This document shows, one piece after another, positions 60,297 through 64,000 of a stretch of DNA of 64,000 nucleotides. The DNA comes from Actinacidiphila acididurans (GTDB lineage Bacteria > Actinomycetota > Actinomycetes > Streptomycetales > Streptomycetaceae). The stretch spans positions 186,001 through 250,000 of the forward strand of contig NZ_JADKYB010000008.1 in the NCBI RefSeq assembly GCF_016918855.1. The letters run 5' to 3'. The notes below the pieces were generated by a model. That model saw only the letters and a program-made list of their open reading frames with translations, was not told the origin of the DNA and searched no databases. The translations under genes and the position numbers were made by a program. Position 1 is the first letter of the stretch; every line of letters begins with the position of its first letter.

Positions 60297-61732
60297 CGGG
60301 TCATCTCCAGGGCTTTGGCGCTCAGCTGCGCACGGGTGCGTTCGGCATGGGCGGTGGCCCACCGCCCGGTCGAGATCAGGCCGAACAGTACGGTCGCACC
60401 GCCGCAACCGGCGAGTAGGGCCCAGGCGGCACGGCTCGACGCCACGAACCCGGCCGAGCCGCCCGCGACGATCGAACCGCACACCGCCACGCCGATCGCC
60501 GCACCGGTCTGCCGGCATGTCGAGGCGATCGCCCCGGCGACCCCGGCCTGGTCCCGGGGCAGGCCCGACAGGGCGGTATTGGTGACCGGGGTGCCGACCA
60601 GGCCGCATCCCGCGCCGAACAGGACGTAGGCGAGCACGAGGTACCCGGCACTCGTCCCGCGCCCGGCCCCGGTCAGCAGACCCGTACCCGCCGCCAGGAG
60701 CAGTCCGGCGAGCACCAGCGCGGGCCTGGGGCCCCGGGCGGCCACGACGCGTCCGGAGACCGTCGAGCACACCGCGAGCGCGGCCGCCATCGGAATCGTG
60801 AGCACTCCCGCGTGCAGTGGACTGAAGCCGCGCACATCCTGCAGATACAGCGTGTTGAGGAACAGGAAGCCGCCGAGCGTCATCAGCGCGACCAGCGCGA
60901 TGAGCGTCGCTCCGGAGAAGGCCGGGCTGCGGAAGAACCGTAGGTCCACCAGCGGCTCGGACCGACGGGGCTCCAGCAGCACCAGCCCGGCCACCGAGGC
61001 GCCCGCCACGACGAACATCACGACGATCAGCGGGGAACCCCACCCGTGCCGCGGCCCTTCGATCACCGCGGCCGTGACCGGACCGAGGAAGGTCACGACG
61101 AGCGCCTGTCCGAGCGGATCGAACCGCTTGCCGCGCGTGGCCTTGGACTCGGGGACGTACTTCTTGGTCAGATACATGGCCAGCGCGCCGACCGGCACGT
61201 TGATCCAGAAGATGGAACGCCACCCCAAGGCGCTGACCAGCAGGCCGCCGAGCACGGGACCGCTCGCCAGGCTCAGACCCGCCACCGACCCCCAGGCGCC
61301 CACCGCGCGGGCCCGCGCGGCCGGCTCGGTGAAGGTGGTGGCGATGATCGACATCGCGACCGGGTTGAGCATCGACCCGCCGACGGCCTGGAGCGCGCGG
61401 AAGGCGACCAGGGCGCCCAGGGAGGGCGCGATGCTGCACAGCAGGGAGCCGAGCGAGAAGATCGCCAGCCCGGTCAGGAACACCCGCCGTCGGCCGAAGC
61501 GGTCGGCGAGCGAGCCCGAGAGCATCAGCAGACACGCGATCACCAGCGTGTAGGCGTCGATCGCCCACTGCAGACCGCTGACCGGCGTGTGCAGCGCCCG
61601 CTGGATCGAGGGGAGGGCCACGTTGACGATCGTCGCGTCGAGACCCGCCACGAACACGCTCAGGCAGCAGGTCAGCAGCACGACGGTCTGCCCGCGGGGC
61701 GAGAGCCCGCGCGGCATCACTGAGTCGCTCAT
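60293..61732 (-). CDS. MFS transporter, DHA2 type
   Basis: 479 aa and about 14 helices. TM1 VVLLTCCLSVFVAGLDATIVNVALPSIQRAL and motif A GSLADRFGRRRVFLTG are DHA2 (EmrB/QacA) signatures; GPVLGGLLVSALGWRSIFWINVPVG is motif C. It likely exports a toxic small molecule by proton antiport. It overlaps the downstream MarR gene and follows a LysR gene by only 19 bp, so it may answer to both regulators. Confidence 0.9.
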   Translation of the reverse strand: MSDSVMPRGLSPRGQTVVLLTCCLSVFVAGLDATIVNVALPSIQRALHTPVSGLQWAIDAYTLVIACLLMLSGSLADRFGRRRVFLTGLAIFSLGSLLCSIAPSLGALVAFRALQAVGGSMLNPVAMSIIATTFTEPAARARAVGAWGSVAGLSLASGPVLGGLLVSALGWRSIFWINVPVGALAMYLTKKYVPESKATRGKRFDPLGQALVVTFLGPVTAAVIEGPRHGWGSPLIVVMFVVAGASVAGLVLLEPRRSEPLVDLRFFRSPAFSGATLIALVALMTLGGFLFLNTLYLQDVRGFSPLHAGVLTIPMAAALAVCSTVSGRVVAARGPRPALVLAGLLLAAGTGLLTGAGRGTSAGYLVLAYVLFGAGCGLVGTPVTNTALSGLPRDQAGVAGAIASTCRQTGAAIGVAVCGSIVAGGSAGFVASSRAAWALLAGCGGATVLFGLISTGRWATAHAERTRAQLSAKALEMTR

Positions 61733-61746
61733 AATGGTTAATGTAC

Positions 61747-61759
61747 AACAACTATTGTT
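61747..61759. promoter_or_regulatory. MarR-type palindrome overlapping the lysR stop
   Basis: AACAA-CTA-TTGTT (palindrome arms of 5 bp) lies 14 bp before the MFS start codon and includes the TAG stop of the LysR gene. It is a possible internal operator for the MarR protein of this operon. Confidence 0.5.
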
Positions 61760-62627
61760 CGCCGACTCGCCGACACCTGAGCGCGGCGGTGACGAACGAG
61801 GTGACGAGGGGACGGCGGTCCTGCTCGTTCCAGGCGAGGACGAGGCGGCTGGGGGGCGCGTCGGACACCGGGACGCAGTGCAGGCCGGGCGGGAGACGTT
61901 CGACCAGCGAGCGGGGCAGCACCGCGATCATCCGGCCCACCGTGATCATGTGCATCATCTGGACCACGTCCGCGACCTCGGGACCGGCGCCGGGACCGGT
62001 CATGGCATCGGCGCCGTCACCGTTGTGGATGCCCTTCCAGAGCGGCAGCGTCTCCCCGTCCAGATCGGCCGTCCGCACCGACGTGTGCCCGGCCAGCCGG
62101 TGCCCGGACGGGACGATGACCACGCGGTCCTCGACGTGGAGCGTCTCGTGGGCCAGGCCGTCGAGATCGTCGAAGGGGGCGTAGAGCAGGCCCACGTCGG
62201 CCCGGCCGTCGCGCAGGAAGTCGGTGCGGTCGGCCGGGCCGCTGAACAGGATGTCCACCCGGCGGGCATCGGGCCGGCGGGCGTATTCCGCCAGGATCCC
62301 GGACAGCAGGCCGGCGTCTCCGCCGGGCTTGAGCACGAGCTGGAGGTGTGCCGGGCTGTCACCGGCGCGCCGGGCGTTGCGTACGGCGGCGCCGACCGCG
62401 TTCAGCGCGTGCCGCCCATGCTCCTGCAACGCCCGCCCGGCCGGGGTGAGTTCGACGTGCCGGCTGGAGCGGACGAAGAGTGCGACGCCGAGCCGGGCCT
62501 CGATCCGCCGGATCGCCTTCGACAGCGCCGGCTGGGCGATGGAGAGCCGGCCGGCGGCCCGGCCGAAGTGCAGCTCGTCGGCGACTGCGATGAAGTACTC
62601 GAGCTCGCGGGTCTCCAGTTCGATCAT
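61752..62627 (-). CDS. LysR-family regulator
   Basis: 291 aa. [72 protein letters not shown], then an effector-binding domain (LQLVLKPGGDAGLLSGILAEYARRPDARRVDILFSG). It is divergent from a small gene at 62722 and upstream of the MFS-MarR-PEBP genes. A direct repeat GGTTATCGNCG lies in the divergent region. Confidence 0.9.
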   Translation of the reverse strand: MIELETRELEYFIAVADELHFGRAAGRLSIAQPALSKAIRRIEARLGVALFVRSSRHVELTPAGRALQEHGRHALNAVGAAVRNARRAGDSPAHLQLVLKPGGDAGLLSGILAEYARRPDARRVDILFSGPADRTDFLRDGRADVGLLYAPFDDLDGLAHETLHVEDRVVIVPSGHRLAGHTSVRTADLDGETLPLWKGIHNGDGADAMTGPGAGPEVADVVQMMHMITVGRMIAVLPRSLVERLPPGLHCVPVSDAPPSRLVLAWNEQDRRPLVTSFVTAALRCRRVGEQ

Positions 62628-62634
62628 GCCCGCA

Positions 62635-62670
62635 GGTTATCGCCGATCCATTCCCCTGGGTTATCGGCGG
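62635..62670. promoter_or_regulatory. Direct repeat in the LysR divergent region
   Basis: GGTTATCGCCGAT (62635-62647) and GGTTATCGGCGG (62659-62670) form a direct repeat of 24-bp period between the LysR-type gene and the small divergent gene. It is a candidate regulatory site. Confidence 0.45.
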
Positions 62671-62721
62671 ATGTCGAACCGGTCTTGGACGCCTGCGGCG
62701 TACGCGATCGAGAATTGCCGC

Positions 62722-63039
62722 ATGATCAACCACACGATGATCGTCTCCTTCGATCAGCCCCTCCCTGACACCGAGCTCGATCAATACCTCGCGGATATCG
62801 AACGCGTCATGCTCGACTCCGGTCTCGTGCAGTCGTTCGCGGCCCGGCGCCACGTCCCGATCCCCGGCGAGGAGGCCGTCCCGGCGCTGATCGCGACCGC
62901 GATCGTGCAGTTCGCCCTCGCCGACACCGAGGCGCTGGCCAAGGCGTTCACCGCGCCCGGCCTGCACGAGGTCATCGACCACTGGCAGTCGCGGCACCCG
63001 TACAAGGTCGCGTGGGCGAACCACGAGCCGCTGGCCTGA
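62722..63039 (+). CDS. Small protein of unknown function
   Basis: 105 aa from the ATG at 62722. The sequence (MIVSFDQPLPDTELDQYLADIERVMLDSGLVQSFAARRHVPIPGEEAVPALIATAIVQFALADTEALAKAFTAPGLHEVIDHWQSRHPYKVAWANHEPLA) has the look of a small ferredoxin-fold dimer protein, as in ABM/Dabb-like families. I cannot name a family with confidence. It is probably controlled by the divergent LysR-type protein. Codon bias is good, supporting a real gene. Confidence 0.7.
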   Translation: MINHTMIVSFDQPLPDTELDQYLADIERVMLDSGLVQSFAARRHVPIPGEEAVPALIATAIVQFALADTEALAKAFTAPGLHEVIDHWQSRHPYKVAWANHEPLA

Positions 63040-63127
63040 CCGTCTCGGCACGGGTCCGCTGCCGGCGCCCGCGCCCGCGGCGGACCCGGCCGGCCCGGCG
63101 GACCCGGCCACTGGTCCCGGTCCCCGG

Positions 63128-64000
63128 TCAGGGCTGGATGTTCTCCAGGTCCTCCAGCAGGCTCGGGTGCTTCGGCTCCCAGCCGAGGGCCTGCCGGGTG
63201 TGGGCGCTGGACGCGGGCTGGTCCGTCGCGAAGATCTGGCCGAGCGGGCCGTACGTCTCCGGCGGCACCGACTGGACCGGCAGGCCCAGCCGCCGCCCGA
63301 TGACCGCGGCGATGTCACGTACCTTGTCTCCCTCGTCGGCCACGGCGTGCCAGGCGGTGCCGGCCGGCGCCTGCTCCAGGGCGAGCCGGAAGAGGACCGC
63401 CGCGTCGAGCGCGTGCACGGCCGGCCAGCGCTGTTCGCCGTCGCCCGCGTAGCCGGACACTCCGCTCTGGCGTGCGATGTTGGTCAGCAGACCGGCGAAC
63501 CCGCCCGTGCCCTGGTTGTGCACGGTGCGCGGCAGGCGTACGGCCGAGCTCCGCACCCCGCGCGATGCCAGGCCCAGAACCGCCGTGACCGCGCGACCGC
63601 GACCACCGACCGGTCCCTCCACCGCCGCCGGGTCGGCCTCGGTGGAGGGGCGGCCCGGCGCGTAGGGCGTACCCGAGCAGGCGACGAAGGGACGGTCGCT
63701 GCCGACGAGTTCCTCGCCGATGGTCGCGAGGGCGGCACTCTCCTCGGCGACCGCGTTCGCCACGGCCTCGGGGCTGCTGAAGTCGTTGGCGAACGCCAGG
63801 TGGATCACGCCGTCGGCCCGGGCGACGCCGGCGCGAATGACGTCCAGGTCGGCGAGACCTCCCCGCAGCGGCTCGGCGCCGGCCTCCTCGGCGGCCCGTG
63901 CGGACGCGTCGGAGCGGGCGAGTGCGAGGACGGTGTGGCCGTTGCCGAGCAGTTCGGCGACGACGGCGGACCCGATCAGACCGGTGCCACCGGTGACAAA
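63128..64000 (-). CDS. NAD-dependent epimerase/dehydratase-type SDR, 5'-truncated
   Basis: The gene runs off the right edge; at least 290 codons are visible. Reading from the edge, the Rossmann signature FVTGGTGLIGSAVVAELLGNGHTVLALARSDASA is intact, then LRGGLADLDVIRAGVARADGVIHLAFANDF. The C-terminal half includes VRLPRTVHNQGTGGF, WPAVHALDAAVLFRLALEQAP and WHAVADEG, and ends near SSAHTRQALGWEPKHPSLLEDLEN. It is an extended SDR of the NAD(P)-binding epimerase type acting on a small substrate. Only the first few codons are missing. Confidence 0.85.
   Translation of the reverse strand, partial: FVTGGTGLIGSAVVAELLGNGHTVLALARSDASARAAEEAGAEPLRGGLADLDVIRAGVARADGVIHLAFANDFSSPEAVANAVAEESAALATIGEELVGSDRPFVACSGTPYAPGRPSTEADPAAVEGPVGGRGRAVTAVLGLASRGVRSSAVRLPRTVHNQGTGGFAGLLTNIARQSGVSGYAGDGEQRWPAVHALDAAVLFRLALEQAPAGTAWHAVADEGDKVRDIAAVIGRRLGLPVQSVPPETYGPLGQIFATDQPASSAHTRQALGWEPKHPSLLEDLENIQP

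Overview
The window is high-GC chromosomal DNA from a streptomycete-like actinomycete (Streptomyces, Kitasatospora or a close relative). The signs are strong GC bias at third codon positions, many GTG starts and GTGA/ATGA stop-start overlaps, many one-component regulators, secreted hydrolases carrying ricin-type (CBM13) modules, a bacterial RING-domain protein of the SCO0854 type, SigE- and ECF41-type sigma factors, and F420-style reductases. I saw no rRNA, tRNA, CRISPR array, phage genes or insertion sequences. It reads as an accessory, catabolic and stress-related stretch rather than a core region.

Layout. 0-4 kb: start of a sugar ABC-transporter lipoprotein, its LacI-type regulator (with a coupled 17-codon leader ORF) and a secreted GH54 arabinofuranosidase with two CBM13 modules. 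4-9 kb: three regulator/oxidoreductase pairs (AraC/NmrA-like, TetR/SDR, LysR/F420-type reductase), each with a visible palindrome. 9-17 kb: a candidate zinc-responsive block. It has a zinc-type binding lipoprotein, a Zur-like Fur-family repressor, an orphan gene, and a four-gene pathway: fold-III PLP decarboxylase-like enzyme, cysteine-synthase-like enzyme fused to rhodanese, SufS-like class V enzyme, and methyltransferase. Six 7-1-7 inverted repeats of one type (TGRNAAY-N-RTTNYCA) flag the lipoprotein, the pathway leader and the methyltransferase gene. 17-27 kb: a large secreted phosphodiester glycosidase/metallophosphatase, a SigE-type sigma factor with a membrane partner, and a RING-plus-TerD-like protein. 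27-29.4 kb: a CsoR/CstR-like repressor, an internally deleted MMPL pump gene and a DUF302 gene sharing four GC-rich palindromes.

29.5-34 kb: secreted S53 protease with CBM13, a TetR regulator, and a GH5 cellulase with CBM13. 34.5-37 kb: ECF41 sigma factor plus FAD oxidoreductase, each with a matching ECF41 promoter. 37-45 kb: HxlR/MFS, a VOC protein, beta-carbonic anhydrase, an RclR/RclA-like pair separated by a 9-bp tandem repeat, an F420-type reductase, and an LLM oxidoreductase with its MarR regulator. 45-51 kb: ROK regulator (probably leaderless), GH27 and GH95 exoglycosidases. 51-64 kb: further regulator/enzyme pairs (XRE/SDR, TetR-MFS-epoxide hydrolase, TetR/NmrA-like, LysR-MFS-MarR-PEBP) and the start of an epimerase-type gene.

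Two themes run through the window. One is secreted degradation of plant polysaccharides (arabinan, cellulose, galactosides, fucosides) under LacI and ROK control. The other is a dense set of small-molecule-sensing repressors, each beside a redox enzyme or pump. The most unusual system is the candidate Zur-controlled PLP/rhodanese/desulfurase/methyltransferase pathway with its long structured leader. All functional statements are inferred from sequence and family knowledge; no searches were run.
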